Numbered from the stretch's first letter, positions 1 to 8,587 are shown. The stretch: 18,990 bases of DNA from JBNLAN01 sp050302175 (GCA_050302175.1 JBNLAN010000017.1:1-18990), one strand, 5' to 3'. A program made the numbers and translations. The notes: generated from the sequence alone by a model not told the origin.

Positions 1-1167
1 GCGGTGAACCGGGCAGCGGTCGGCAATCTCCAGCAGGCGCTGTCGCTGGGTTTCATCCAGATTGCCGATCACTTCGATAAAGCGCTCGATATGATCGATT
101 TTTCCCGTCGTTCCATCCGGGCAATCGGCGCAATCCTCGGCGTGCACCTTCTCATGGTTGAGATAGACATTGATCTCCTCCACATCCCAACCCTTGCGGT
201 CGGCATACATGCGCAGGGTGATGCCGGTGCAGGCACCAAGACTGGATAGCAGCAGACCGTACGGGGTCGGGCCGCGATCGGTGCCGCCCAAGCTGGTCGG
301 CTCATCGGCTGTCAGGCCATGGCTGCCGGATTTGATTTCGGTGTAGTAACTGGCGCCGGTACGTACCCGCACGGCATGGGCACCGGTATCCCACTCGATT
401 TCACGCACCGGCACATATTTATCGGCCCAGGTGGCGATCACCGAGCCGACATAGCGGGCATCGGACTCCTGACTCAATAAATGATCCGCCTTGTCGAGCG
501 TGACAAAGCTCTTGGGATGACGCGCCGATTCGTAGATGCGCTGGGCATGCTTGATATCGACAATCTCATCCAAAGGCGAGTGGAAGATAAGCAACGCCCG
601 CTTCAGATCATGAATGGCGGCACAGGTCTGCGCCTCTTGCACATCGTGGAGAAACTGCGCTTTGATTTTGAACGGACGCCCGGCAATGGAGATTTCAAGC
701 TCGCCCTTTTCGTTCAACTCATCCTCCCTGCCCTTGAAGATGTGAGCGATATGGGATGGGTCGCACGGCGCGCCGATGGTGGCGATCGCCTTGGCCGAAG
801 GGATATCGCGGGCGGCAACGAACGTGGCGGAACCGCCCAATGAGTGGCCAATCAAAATCTGCGGCGCTTCGTATTCCTGCTCCAGAAAGCGGGAAGCGGC
901 GACAATATCGCTGACATTGGAGGAGAAGTTGGTGTCGGCGAAATCGCCCTCGCTTTCGGCCAGACCAGTGAAGTCAAACCGCAGTACGGCAATACCCTTG
1001 GCAGCCAGTGCGCGATTGATATGGGTGGTCGCCTTCAGATGTTTGGTCAGCGTAAAACCGTGGGCAAAGAGCGCATAGGCACGCGGCTTGCCATCGATGG
1101 GGAAGTCGAGATAGGCGGCCAGCTTCAGGCCTTCGGCATTTTCAAAGAAAACCTTTTTCGATCGCAT
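1..1167 (-). CDS. Bifunctional alpha/beta-hydrolase / OsmC-family protein (C-terminal end outside window)
   Basis: The frame is open for 389 codons from ATG at 1167 to the left edge, so the 3' end is missing. The start follows a good GAGGAGG Shine-Dalgarno. The N-terminal ~250 residues are a serine hydrolase: an HGFT oxyanion segment, nucleophile elbow GHSLGG (Ser109), and likely Asp200 (in SPLDE) and His229 (in KADHLL). The C-terminal part is an OsmC/Ohr-like domain with both redox cysteines visible, Cys313 in GACTG and Cys385 in CPVHR. OsmC/Ohr proteins reduce organic hydroperoxides through this cysteine pair; the hydrolase may release or bind an acyl or peroxide substrate, but that is inference. 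It is divergent from arsJ. Hydrolase-OsmC fusions are a known, little-studied family; the assignment is secure, the substrate unknown. Confidence 0.93.
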   Translation of the reverse strand, partial: MRSKKVFFENAEGLKLAAYLDFPIDGKPRAYALFAHGFTLTKHLKATTHINRALAAKGIAVLRFDFTGLAESEGDFADTNFSSNVSDIVAASRFLEQEYEAPQILIGHSLGGSATFVAARDIPSAKAIATIGAPCDPSHIAHIFKGREDELNEKGELEISIAGRPFKIKAQFLHDVQEAQTCAAIHDLKRALLIFHSPLDEIVDIKHAQRIYESARHPKSFVTLDKADHLLSQESDARYVGSVIATWADKYVPVREIEWDTGAHAVRVRTGASYYTEIKSGSHGLTADEPTSLGGTDRGPTPYGLLLSSLGACTGITLRMYADRKGWDVEEINVYLNHEKVHAEDCADCPDGTTGKIDHIERFIEVIGNLDETQRQRLLEIADRCPVHR

Positions 1168-1501
1168 GCACTACCTCCTCAACCACCATACACACCGTTG
1201 AAGATAGCCTACCCGAATCAATCCATGGCTCAATCAACAGTGCGTTTATGGATGGGTCGTTTCAACATGCCGCCGCTTTCGACAAATTCCAAAGGATGTG
1301 AACAAACGATACGGCGTAAATGCTTCAGGCATTTTTTGTCACTTTACAAGATGTCCAACCTATAGTCGCATTACAGTCGGATGGCATACACCATACTCTT
1401 GCCCGTTGCCGCCATAAAAAGGACGCTGCATTGAATGCAAAAAAACATCATACGATCGATAGCTTCTCCTCCATGCTGGCTGTAAACCTCTCCCGCAAGC
1501 G
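1168..1501. other. Intergenic region between divergent hydrolase-OsmC gene and arsJ
   Basis: About 330 bases with no convincing gene. It must hold promoters for both flanking genes. Visible elements are a possible plus-strand promoter at 1336-1366, a short stem AAATGC-TTCAG-GCATTT followed by T's at 1318-1337, and a perfect inverted repeat TGCATT-G-AATGCA at 1427-1439 between that promoter and arsJ. No ArsR-type site is recognised. Confidence 0.6.
1336..1366 (+). promoter_or_regulatory. Possible sigma70-like promoter for arsJ
   Basis: TTGTCA at 1336-1341 and TATAGT at 1361-1366 resemble -35 and -10 boxes, but the 19-base spacer is longer than optimal. It would give a leader of roughly 130 bases before the arsJ ATG, containing the 1427-1439 inverted repeat. 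Weak, pattern-based call. Confidence 0.25.
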
Positions 1502-2692
1502 ATGAATCCCGGATTTCGCCATTATCTGACTGTCACCGGCGGCTACTGGGCCTTCACGCTCACCGACGGCGCGCTGCGCATGCTGGTGCTGCTCTACTTT
1601 CACCAGCTTGGTTACTCACCGCTCGCCATCGCCATGCTGTTTCTCTTCTATGAATTTTTCGGCATTGTCACCAACCTCGTCGGTGGGTGGCTGGGGGCGC
1701 GGATCGGCCTGAATCGAACCATGCATATCGGCATGGCCTTACAGATCGTTGCACTTGCCATGCTGCTGGCGCCCACCGCATGGCTCACCGTGCTCTATGT
1801 GATGGCGGCGCAGGCACTCTCCGGCATCGCCAAGGATCTCAACAAGATGAGTGCGAAGGCGGGCGTGAAACTGTTGCTGCCGGTCGAGGCAAAGCCCCAA
1901 TCACAGGGTACCCTGTTCCGCTGGGTGGCAGTGCTCACCGGTTCGAAGAATGCACTCAAAGGTGTCGGCTTCTTTCTGGGTGGCTTCCTGCTGGCAGTCC
2001 TCGGATTTGCGGGGGCTCTATGGGCATTGATCGGTCTGCTCGCCGTCGCATTGGTACTAACGGTAGCGCTACTCCCAACCGATCTCGGCAAGCTGAAGGA
2101 GAAGGCGAAATTCGCGGCAATTTTCTCCAAATCGGCAGCGGTGAACTGGCTCTCCGCGGCGCGCTTCTTTCTGTTCGGCGCGCGCGATATCTGGTTCGTC
2201 GTGGCACTCCCTGTGTTCATGCAGGAGGCGCTCGGCTGGAGCTTCACCAAGGTGGGTGCTTTCTTCGCTTTTTGGGTGATCGGTTACGGCGTCGTGCAGG
2301 CTACGGCTCCGAAGTTGCTGCCGAAGGGTGCCGGGCGCGGCATGGTCATTCTGTGGAGCCTGGTATTGGCAGGGATAACCGCTGCCATTCCAGCGGCTCT
2401 GTATTTTGAACTCGATGCGGCTGTGGTACTGGTGACGGGGCTGACCGCATTCGGCCTCGTCTTCGCCCTTAATTCGGCGCTGCACTCCTACCTGATCGTC
2501 GCCTGGTCGGACCATGATAAAGTTTCTATGAACGTCGGCTTCTACTACATGGCTAATGCCGGCGGCCGGCTGGCCGGTACGGTGCTCTCCGGCTGGGTTT
2601 ACCAGTGGCAGGGGCTGGAGGCGTGCCTGATAGTTTCGGCCGGCTTCGCCCTCATGGCCTCTCTACTTGCGGCACGATTGCCTCAAGCATGA
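1502..2692 (+). CDS. arsJ: Organoarsenical efflux MFS transporter ArsJ
   Basis: A 396-residue, very hydrophobic protein with about 12 membrane segments, the usual MFS size. The N-terminal stretch matches my memory of ArsJ closely (YWAFTLTDGALRMLVLLYF, LFLFYEFFGIVTNLVGGWLG, then AQALSGIAKDLNKMSAKAG). In known systems a GAPDH makes 1-arseno-3-phosphoglycerate from arsenate and ArsJ exports it from the cytoplasm, giving arsenate resistance. Here neither the GAPDH gene nor an arsR/arsC gene lies within the window. The left neighbour is divergent and the right one convergent, so arsJ appears to be transcribed alone. The ATG at 1502 lacks a clear Shine-Dalgarno and overlaps the stop of a dubious 61-codon upstream frame. 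Its length relative to the conserved YWAFTL motif supports this start. Confidence 0.9.
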   Translation: MNPGFRHYLTVTGGYWAFTLTDGALRMLVLLYFHQLGYSPLAIAMLFLFYEFFGIVTNLVGGWLGARIGLNRTMHIGMALQIVALAMLLAPTAWLTVLYVMAAQALSGIAKDLNKMSAKAGVKLLLPVEAKPQSQGTLFRWVAVLTGSKNALKGVGFFLGGFLLAVLGFAGALWALIGLLAVALVLTVALLPTDLGKLKEKAKFAAIFSKSAAVNWLSAARFFLFGARDIWFVVALPVFMQEALGWSFTKVGAFFAFWVIGYGVVQATAPKLLPKGAGRGMVILWSLVLAGITAAIPAALYFELDAAVVLVTGLTAFGLVFALNSALHSYLIVAWSDHDKVSMNVGFYYMANAGGRLAGTVLSGWVYQWQGLEACLIVSAGFALMASLLAARLPQA

Positions 2693-2719
2693 TAACAAAC
2701 TGAAAAAACAATGACCTTT

Positions 2720-3055
2720 TTACATATCGGTTCGCAAAGCAAGCACGGCAAACCGCAAAGCAAGAACGACAAGCGGACATGCGGCCAGCGCAGCGCCAGT
2801 AAGCCCCACGTATGCTTCAAAGCTTGTGGGTTGAACTTTTCCATTCCATGTGAACCAACGCCCTGTTCGAGTTGAGCCAAGAACCTGTCCGATTCCAATC
2901 AAGGCAGTACCGACAAAAATCAGCCACAGCCCCGGAAAAGCGCCATCTGTTCCTTCAGCTAACACCAGCGTTGTTCCGATGAAGATAACAACAAGCAGCC
3001 AATACACAGCAGCACGGGACCATCTGAATCGAAGCTCAAAAACTGATTCATGCAT
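2720..3055 (-). CDS. Small predicted membrane protein, function unknown
   Basis: A 111-residue protein with about three hydrophobic segments, near residues 13-33, 40-60 and 85-106, the last ending in a repeated LALR pattern (LALRFAVLALR). The repeat is visible in the DNA as an 11-base direct repeat (CGCAAAGCAAG at 2733-2743 and 2754-2764, plus strand). It starts 14 bases after the stop of the large protease-barrel gene in the same direction, so it may be co-transcribed. No clear Shine-Dalgarno precedes the ATG. It converges on arsJ with a 27-base gap that holds no convincing terminator. I do not recognise the family. Hydrophobic layout and position support a real gene, with moderate certainty. 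Confidence 0.6.
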   Translation of the reverse strand: MHESVFELRFRWSRAAVYWLLVVIFIGTTLVLAEGTDGAFPGLWLIFVGTALIGIGQVLGSTRTGRWFTWNGKVQPTSFEAYVGLTGAALAACPLVVLALRFAVLALRTDM

Positions 3056-3069
3056 ACATAACCGCGCCG

Positions 3070-5904
3070 TTAAAACGCGCTGCCGAGCCGCAAATAGGCA
3101 TGGTGGCCGCCAATGGTTTTATCGAAGCCATAGCCATAGCCGAGCATCACACGCAAAGGGATATAGTAAAACAACACCACATCGCCACCCAGTTCGGCAC
3201 CTGCCCCAACATAATTTTTGGCCGGCCTTTTACCGCTGTTCCATGCTGCCCCCGCATCAGCAAACAGAGTCCCGAACATCTGATGCAGACCAATGGGCGG
3301 CGCCGTAATGCCACGCTCCAGACGATAGATCGGGAAACGATATTCCGCTGAGGCGAGCTGCATGCGGCGGCCCAACAAACCGGGCTGGGCGCGGCTGTAG
3401 CCACGGAGATTAAAGTCGCGCCGGTTGAACGGGGAGCCCTGCATGGCCGAACCCAGCATATCGAACGTGCTGTATGAGCCGCCCAGCGCGAATGGACGTG
3501 TTGTACCCTGCCCCCAACCCATGGCTGCACGCAGTGCCAGTACATGCTCGCCACTCAAGCGGACATATTCACGCCAGTCGCCCAGATATACCCGACCTTT
3601 ATAGTCGCCATGATTGAAACCGCTTTTCTCGGCAACCAGCAGCAGGCTGCGCCCATCCGAACGACTGACCGACCTCGAATACTCTTCTGCCGAATCAAAT
3701 GAGAGTGCCACACCCGCCACCGTATCTTTGTCACTCAACCGCGGCTGATTGGCGGCAACCAACCCATCACGGCTTCTGGCAAAACTGCCGCCGAAGTGCA
3801 GCGCTGCCATCCAGTCCATGCGGATGAGGGGGTACACCAGCTCGGCGTCGTAACGTGTCTGCCGGGAGATTCGCTGCAGCTTATTGTTTTTATCGAACAC
3901 CGGCTGATTCATGCTCGATGCATACAGCGTCAGCAGCGGATCGTAACGCGCATAAGTATAGGCCAATGCATAACTCGGCCAATTGCGTACGAAATCGTAA
4001 GCAGCAAACAGCGAATAGTTGTGCCGCTCCAGCACATCCGACCCTGAGGTCGAAGCGCCGAACTCAATTTGCTGATTACTTACGTATGCATACGGCATCC
4101 AGGAGGTTGGAGCCAGGGAGTGCCAGGGCGAATAATCGCCGGAATCCTGAATGGGAACTTCGGGCGCTTCCGGCAGGGCGATTGCGCTTGGCCCCTTCGG
4201 GGAAGGCACAGTAGCCCCCGCAACCGCCTGATTGATGCGATACACATCGAGTCCGCGCCCGGTGTAACCTGCATAATAGAGCGGACTTTCCGCATTTTTC
4301 TGATAGGGATAGAACGCCCCGCCGACAACATGGCTAAGCGTGGTGCTCCTGCCGTTCTTTAACTCAAGACGACGAATATTGTAAACGCCGCCTGCATCAT
4401 TGCTGTAGAGGATATAACGACCATCATCGGAAAAGCGCGGCTGCGCCTCGATGGCTTGCGACTGTGTCAACCTGCGCCAATGCCGGGATGGGATATCGAA
4501 CAGTTCCAGATCCCAGCCGTTCGCCGGACGCCAGATCGACGCAACAATAACTTCCGCATTCGGCGACCAGTCGGGCAGAGAGAGCGTCTCTCCCTCCTTG
4601 CCCCGCCATAACACTCCGATAAGCTCCCCTTCCGCATTCAACAGGTGCAGCTCGTGCCTTCCCAGAGCATTGTGCACTGCAGCGATTTGCTGGCCATCCG
4701 GCGACCAGGCAGCCGAGATATAGCGGGCGCAGTGAGTCAGCCGATCCGTATCGCCGCTGTCGGGATCGACCCGGTAGAGGTCGTAGTTCACACGGGCATT
4801 GCTGCAAATATCGGGCTGTGCCAGCAGGATACCCGCCTCGGGGTGCAGGTCGATACGCGCAGGGTAGTGCACCTCGGTCAGCGTATCGATCGTGCCGTCG
4901 AGCCTCCTGACCTTAAGTGACGCCTCGCTATCCGCCCGGCTTTCGACATAAAAAATGCGCCCGTCCGGATGCCCGACAATCGGCCCATGGTAATCTCCAC
5001 TGCCGGTGACTGCCTCACCACTGATTACACCTCTTTTCTCGATCTCGCTGATCTCCGCCCGGAACCTCGTGTTCAGATCGTCGCGAAAATCGTTCCACAA
5101 ATGCGACAGCTTCTTCCCTGTTACCTGATAGGCATTCGAGCCGATGCGAAAGGGGACGACATTGTTGGAATAATTTTCGACCAGTTTGGTGATCGTTTTC
5201 TCGCCATATTTTTTGGCAATAAACTCGTAGAAATAGACACCGTAGAGATAACGTGTGGTCCCCATCGGCCAGCTTACCACCGGCTGATTGACCTGGTACA
5301 GCGGCTTGATGCCGCTCTTCACTTCCATGCGCATCATCATGCTGTAAAGAGAGCTCTGCCCGCGTCCGATACCTCGCGCTTCATCCGTTTCGTAGTAGGT
5401 GGCAAGCCCTTCGAGAAACCATGGTGGCTGCAGCGCATTCGGAAAGGTAAGCAAGTGACGACCGAAAATATTGCGCAGCCATTTCGCACCACCACTTACT
5501 TTATCCATATGCAGTGTATGCACGTATTCATGCTGAATCAGTGTTTCCAGCCAGCCCGCATGGTCCTCCAGGCTGATCAGGTCGTCCGGCGGTGTCGGAA
5601 ACAGATAGATGCGATTCGACGGCATCGGCGTGCTCATGCCATTCGAAAGATCGTACTCATCGGTGAGCACCACTTCGGTTTTGTCTTGCGGCACCCAATT
5701 GAAAATCGGACTCAGGCGTTCGTGCACACGCTCGGCGATGCGCAGCACCTCCTCCGCCATCGCCTTTTCGCCATCATGGTAGTGCACCCGGAAATGCGCG
5801 CTCTCCATCGTCGACCAGTCCAGTGCGGAATCGTGAGGAATGCCGGCATTTGCACATGGCATGAGCGCAATCATCAACAATACAAAGATACCTGCCCGCA
5901 TCAT
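3070..5904 (-). CDS. Secreted metalloprotease-like protein with beta-propeller and C-terminal Omp85-type outer-membrane barrel
   Basis: About 944 residues. The start is ATG 5904 or the adjacent ATG 5901, after a doubled AGGAGG; a frame reaching back to 5940 is disfavoured because it precedes the signal peptide. Residues 1-20 form a signal peptide ending A-N-A. Residues ~25-290 are a gluzincin-like peptidase domain with HEYVH (His125, Glu126, His129) and a downstream glutamate in WFLEGLA (Glu165). A central TolB/PD40-like propeller covers roughly 290-580, with repeated SPDGQQIAA and SDDGRYILYS blades. The last ~300 residues look like an Omp85/BamA-type barrel: an LRGY motif near 834, FADAGAAW, and a terminal phenylalanine as in outer-membrane targeting signals. 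Inference: a protease anchored to the outer membrane by its own barrel. Substrate and topology are unknown; protease activity is not proven. Confidence 0.85.
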   Translation of the reverse strand: MMRAGIFVLLMIALMPCANAGIPHDSALDWSTMESAHFRVHYHDGEKAMAEEVLRIAERVHERLSPIFNWVPQDKTEVVLTDEYDLSNGMSTPMPSNRIYLFPTPPDDLISLEDHAGWLETLIQHEYVHTLHMDKVSGGAKWLRNIFGRHLLTFPNALQPPWFLEGLATYYETDEARGIGRGQSSLYSMMMRMEVKSGIKPLYQVNQPVVSWPMGTTRYLYGVYFYEFIAKKYGEKTITKLVENYSNNVVPFRIGSNAYQVTGKKLSHLWNDFRDDLNTRFRAEISEIEKRGVISGEAVTGSGDYHGPIVGHPDGRIFYVESRADSEASLKVRRLDGTIDTLTEVHYPARIDLHPEAGILLAQPDICSNARVNYDLYRVDPDSGDTDRLTHCARYISAAWSPDGQQIAAVHNALGRHELHLLNAEGELIGVLWRGKEGETLSLPDWSPNAEVIVASIWRPANGWDLELFDIPSRHWRRLTQSQAIEAQPRFSDDGRYILYSNDAGGVYNIRRLELKNGRSTTLSHVVGGAFYPYQKNAESPLYYAGYTGRGLDVYRINQAVAGATVPSPKGPSAIALPEAPEVPIQDSGDYSPWHSLAPTSWMPYAYVSNQQIEFGASTSGSDVLERHNYSLFAAYDFVRNWPSYALAYTYARYDPLLTLYASSMNQPVFDKNNKLQRISRQTRYDAELVYPLIRMDWMAALHFGGSFARSRDGLVAANQPRLSDKDTVAGVALSFDSAEEYSRSVSRSDGRSLLLVAEKSGFNHGDYKGRVYLGDWREYVRLSGEHVLALRAAMGWGQGTTRPFALGGSYSTFDMLGSAMQGSPFNRRDFNLRGYSRAQPGLLGRRMQLASAEYRFPIYRLERGITAPPIGLHQMFGTLFADAGAAWNSGKRPAKNYVGAGAELGGDVVLFYYIPLRVMLGYGYGFDKTIGGHHAYLRLGSAF

Positions 5905-5918
5905 GACCTCCTGCCTCC

Positions 5919-5936
5919 TGCCGTATGGATACGGCA
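5919..5936. repeat. Perfect 18-base inverted repeat at the 5' end of the protease-barrel gene
   Basis: On the minus strand it reads TGCCGTAT-CC-ATACGGCA, two perfect 8-base arms around a 2-base centre. Its downstream arm abuts the first of two AGGAGG Shine-Dalgarno copies, so it could act as a repressor operator. As RNA it could form a hairpin beside the ribosome binding site, although the 2-base loop would force partial opening. Confidence 0.6.
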
Positions 5937-5963
5937 ACATAACATGACTTAGGCATGGGACAA
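5936..5963 (-). promoter_or_regulatory. Possible promoter for the protease-barrel gene
   Basis: Minus-strand TTGTCC (5963-5958) and TATGTT (5941-5936) are separated by 16 bases, a plausible sigma70-like pair. Transcription would begin inside the 5919-5936 inverted repeat, the usual geometry for a repressor operator. If real, the gene is transcribed independently of the glycosyltransferases upstream. Pattern-based only. Confidence 0.3.
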
Positions 5964-6063
5964 GCGCCCAATTACATCATCAGGCTTCTTCGATTATCTG
6001 GCTTGATGTCGCAGTCAAAAAACCGGGGCCGACCAGAAGTCATGGTGGGGCCTGAACCGAAAG

Positions 6064-6774
6064 CTAATCGCGATGCAGATTACGGATACGCACAATGTCG
6101 GCAAACATCTTCATCGGATCAAGCAGAATACGCACTTTCGAATTCGGCTCATTGATCCACTGCACGGGAATTTCGACGAAACCAATACCCGCACGTGCGG
6201 CGAGATAGAGCAGCTCCACATCGAAGCTGAAACCATCGACCATCTGCTGCGGAAAAATGCTTTCCGCGGCACGCGCTGAAAACGCCTTGAAACCGCACTG
6301 GGTATCCTTGATATCGATACCGAGCAGGGTGCGGATAATCAGATTGAAGCTCTTGCCCATATGCTCACGCAGCCACGACTGGTGCACTGAGATATCCGAC
6401 TCCGGGTGCTGGCGTGAGGCGATCACAACTTCGGCACCCGCATCCATAGCGGCAAACACCTTTTCCACCTCTTTTACATGTGTGGAGTGATCGGCATCCA
6501 TAAACAGGCGAACTTCACCCTTTGCCTCCAGCATGCCACGCTTCACCGCCGCACCCTTGCCCCGGTTATGCGGCTGCTCAAGCAGGCGCAACTCTGGAAT
6601 TTCGGGCATCATGGCTTTCACGCGAGCGCATGTTTCATCGCGACTACCATCATCCACCACCACGATCTCCCACCCGCCTTCGACATTTTCCTGCAGCCAC
6701 GCCACAGCCTCTTTCAGCGTCGAGGGAAGACGATCCTGTTCATTGTAAGCAGGGATCACGACCGAGAGCTTCAT
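6064..6774 (-). CDS. GT2 family glycosyltransferase, polyprenyl/dolichyl-phosphate sugar synthase type
   Basis: 236 residues with a GT-A fold signature: VVIPAYNE at 5-12, VDDGS with Asp41-Asp42, NRGKG at 70-74, and the metal-binding Asp-Ala-Asp at 93-95 (FMDADHS). DTQCGFKAF near 157 is typical of the ALG5/DPM1-like branch that makes polyprenyl-phosphate-linked sugars. There are no C-terminal membrane segments, so it is probably a peripheral cytoplasmic-face enzyme. Its ATG overlaps the stop of the upstream ArnT-like gene by 4 bases (ATGA), indicating one operon. Together they resemble a charge-and-transfer pair: this enzyme loads a sugar on a lipid phosphate carrier and the integral membrane enzyme transfers it outside the cytoplasm. 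The sugar is unknown. Confidence 0.88.
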   Translation of the reverse strand: MKLSVVIPAYNEQDRLPSTLKEAVAWLQENVEGGWEIVVVDDGSRDETCARVKAMMPEIPELRLLEQPHNRGKGAAVKRGMLEAKGEVRLFMDADHSTHVKEVEKVFAAMDAGAEVVIASRQHPESDISVHQSWLREHMGKSFNLIIRTLLGIDIKDTQCGFKAFSARAAESIFPQQMVDGFSFDVELLYLAARAGIGFVEIPVQWINEPNSKVRILLDPMKMFADIVRIRNLHRD

Positions 6775-8399
6775 GAGGCCGACCTTCGTGCAGGTTTGAT
6801 CAGATATAACAGATAACCTCCCTGCTCAACCTTCGGCTTGAACCGCTTCAGCCTGGGCAGGTTCGCCTGTTCCTCGGCTCTCAGAATCAGCGCATAGGGA
6901 ACTTTAGAGCGCGGCATGCCGGGCTCGGTTTTGACCTGATAGGAGCGCCCGGCATAAAATGAAATAGATGGCATATTCAGCATATAACTATAGACCAGCA
7001 TATCCGGAGGCAACTTGCGTAGCTCCTCAGCGATACGCATCTGTGGTGCCTGCACAAGATTTCCAGCAAACACCCCTACTCCGCCAATCACAGAGAGCTG
7101 CAGAACAAACCCAAGCACTGCAAATCGCAACAGCAACTCGTGCGGCCGATTGCGCCCGGCAACCAGCCAAACCAGCGCAGCCAGCAGCAGCACCCCCAAT
7201 CCGGCAATCCAGAGTGGTGGCTCAATCGGCTGATTAACAATCGCCAGCGCTCTCGGATGCTGCACAAACTGCCCGGCATAGCCATACACCCATGGAAACA
7301 GCATAAGAAGTGCCGCAAGCGGGGCCAGCAACAGAACGGTGAACCAGTGCGAAATCGCCGATGCCAGTACCCTGCTCTGGCGCAACACAATGGCTGCCGC
7401 AAGCAACAGCGCCACTCCGGGGTAGATGCTGGAGATGTAATGCGGCAATTTCGTTTGGGCAAAGGTGAACAGTAACAACACCAGTAAGGTCCAGATAATG
7501 CCGAGCCTGGCCAGCGTCGGCAGTACCTGGTTATCGCTGCGGCGCTCCCACCACTCGGACACCGACCGGGGCAATAGCGCCAGCCATGGCAAAACCGATA
7601 CGGCAAATACTACAAGATAGTAATGCCAGCCACCGCCGTGCCCCTGCATGGGCTTGAGTGCGCGCTCAATATTGTGCACCCAGATGAACTCATACAGAAA
7701 GCCGGGTCCATTCACGAACAGGATCAGCAGGTACCATGGCAATGCTGCCAACAGAAACAGCGGCATAACCGTAGCCCATGGAATCGACTGTAATGTTCGT
7801 AATAAGTCGCGTCGCCACAAGGTATCCACACCGATCACCATGAGCGGAATCACCGCCCCGACAGGGCCTTTGATGCCGACCGCAGCACCCATCATGAGCG
7901 CACACCAGAACGCATCCCGATGATTCCCAAACTCCCGCCAGACAGCGTAAAACAAAAGTGTGCCGGCAATAAAGAAATTGAGCACGGGATCAAGAATGGC
8001 GGCATGTGCAAGGAATCCGACCTCAAACATGCTGAAATAAGTCAGCGCAGCCGCAAACCCGAATTCGCGGCTATGCAGCCGCCAGCCGAAATGAAACAGC
8101 AACAGCACCGTGAACAGGGTGAATAGCGCGGACGGCAGGCGCGCAGCGAAGGCATTCTCTCCGAATGCAGCAAAGGCAGCATCCATCATGTAATACGTAA
8201 ACGGCGGCTTTTCGAAAAACTGCATGCCGTTGGCGGTCGGAATAATCCATTCACCTTTGTGCATCATATCGAGTGCGGTCTGCGCATAGATGGTTTCGTC
8301 GTAATCGAACAGCGGTGCAATACCGAGTGTCGGCAGCGTCAAAGCCGCCCACAACAGCACCAGCAATATTTTCGGATGATTCTCAAAAAATGTGCGCAT
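6771..8399 (-). CDS. ArnT-like GT-C family integral membrane glycosyltransferase
   Basis: 542 residues, multi-pass, in the ArnT/PMT (GT83-like) family. The first extracytoplasmic loop has the hallmark acidic pair FDYDETIYA (Asp34-Glu35), followed by GMQFFEKPPFTYY, the conserved KPP segment. Membrane spans continue to ~residue 435, with a soluble C-terminal domain as in ArnT. Family enzymes move a sugar such as 4-amino-arabinose from undecaprenyl phosphate to lipid A or another acceptor on the periplasmic face. The neighbouring GT2 gene, with a 4-base overlap, probably supplies the lipid-linked donor. No other arn gene is seen in this window, so aminoarabinose should not be assumed. Start ATG 8399 gives the expected short N-terminus before the first span. 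Confidence 0.88.
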   Translation of the reverse strand: MRTFFENHPKILLVLLWAALTLPTLGIAPLFDYDETIYAQTALDMMHKGEWIIPTANGMQFFEKPPFTYYMMDAAFAAFGENAFAARLPSALFTLFTVLLLFHFGWRLHSREFGFAAALTYFSMFEVGFLAHAAILDPVLNFFIAGTLLFYAVWREFGNHRDAFWCALMMGAAVGIKGPVGAVIPLMVIGVDTLWRRDLLRTLQSIPWATVMPLFLLAALPWYLLILFVNGPGFLYEFIWVHNIERALKPMQGHGGGWHYYLVVFAVSVLPWLALLPRSVSEWWERRSDNQVLPTLARLGIIWTLLVLLLFTFAQTKLPHYISSIYPGVALLLAAAIVLRQSRVLASAISHWFTVLLLAPLAALLMLFPWVYGYAGQFVQHPRALAIVNQPIEPPLWIAGLGVLLLAALVWLVAGRNRPHELLLRFAVLGFVLQLSVIGGVGVFAGNLVQAPQMRIAEELRKLPPDMLVYSYMLNMPSISFYAGRSYQVKTEPGMPRSKVPYALILRAEEQANLPRLKRFKPKVEQGGYLLYLIKPARRSAS

Positions 8400-8439
8400 T
8401 GGCGCGCGAGTCTAGGGATTCTCTAAATAACTATCCATG

Positions 8440-8587
8440 GCCACGTTGCCATCCCTGCAGGGATGATCGCAAGAAAGATGGCGAAGGTCGTAGCCTTTGC
8501 TACGAACTGAGCCAGCTGACACAGCAAGCGCGCGGCAGGGATACAACCCTTTTGGGACAAGGCTTTGCGAACGGCCTGCCACGTTGC
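8440..8587. repeat. Structured element: direct repeat GCCACGTTGC flanking palindrome and stem-loops
   Basis: GCCACGTTGC occurs at 8440-8449 and again at 8578-8587. Between the copies lie a 14-base perfect palindrome ATCCCTGCAGGGAT (8451-8464) and a hairpin TCGTAG-CCTTTG-CTACGA (8488-8505). A second GCAGGGAT at 8535-8542 can pair with ATCCCTGC at 8451-8458 and enclose the hairpin. This looks like a folded RNA or a small dispersed repeat, not a gene. Copy number cannot be judged from one window. Confidence 0.5.

Noticed and set aside
1318..1337. AAATGC-TTCAG-GCATTT stem with T-run, terminator-like
   Set aside because: The stem is short and AT-rich, and no plus-strand gene lies upstream to terminate.
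1320..1505. 61-codon frame whose stop overlaps the arsJ ATG, a possible leader peptide
   Set aside because: No ribosome site, no recognisable sequence, and the putative promoter lies inside it. The overlap may be chance.
4969..5952. 327-codon plus-strand open frame
   Set aside because: Antisense to the protease domain, which has catalytic motifs and a signal peptide on the other strand.
6000..6063. GC-rich segment with a 6-base T-run (minus strand) after the GT2 gene, possible terminator
   Set aside because: No clean stem precedes the T-run; pairing of the GGCC blocks is poor.
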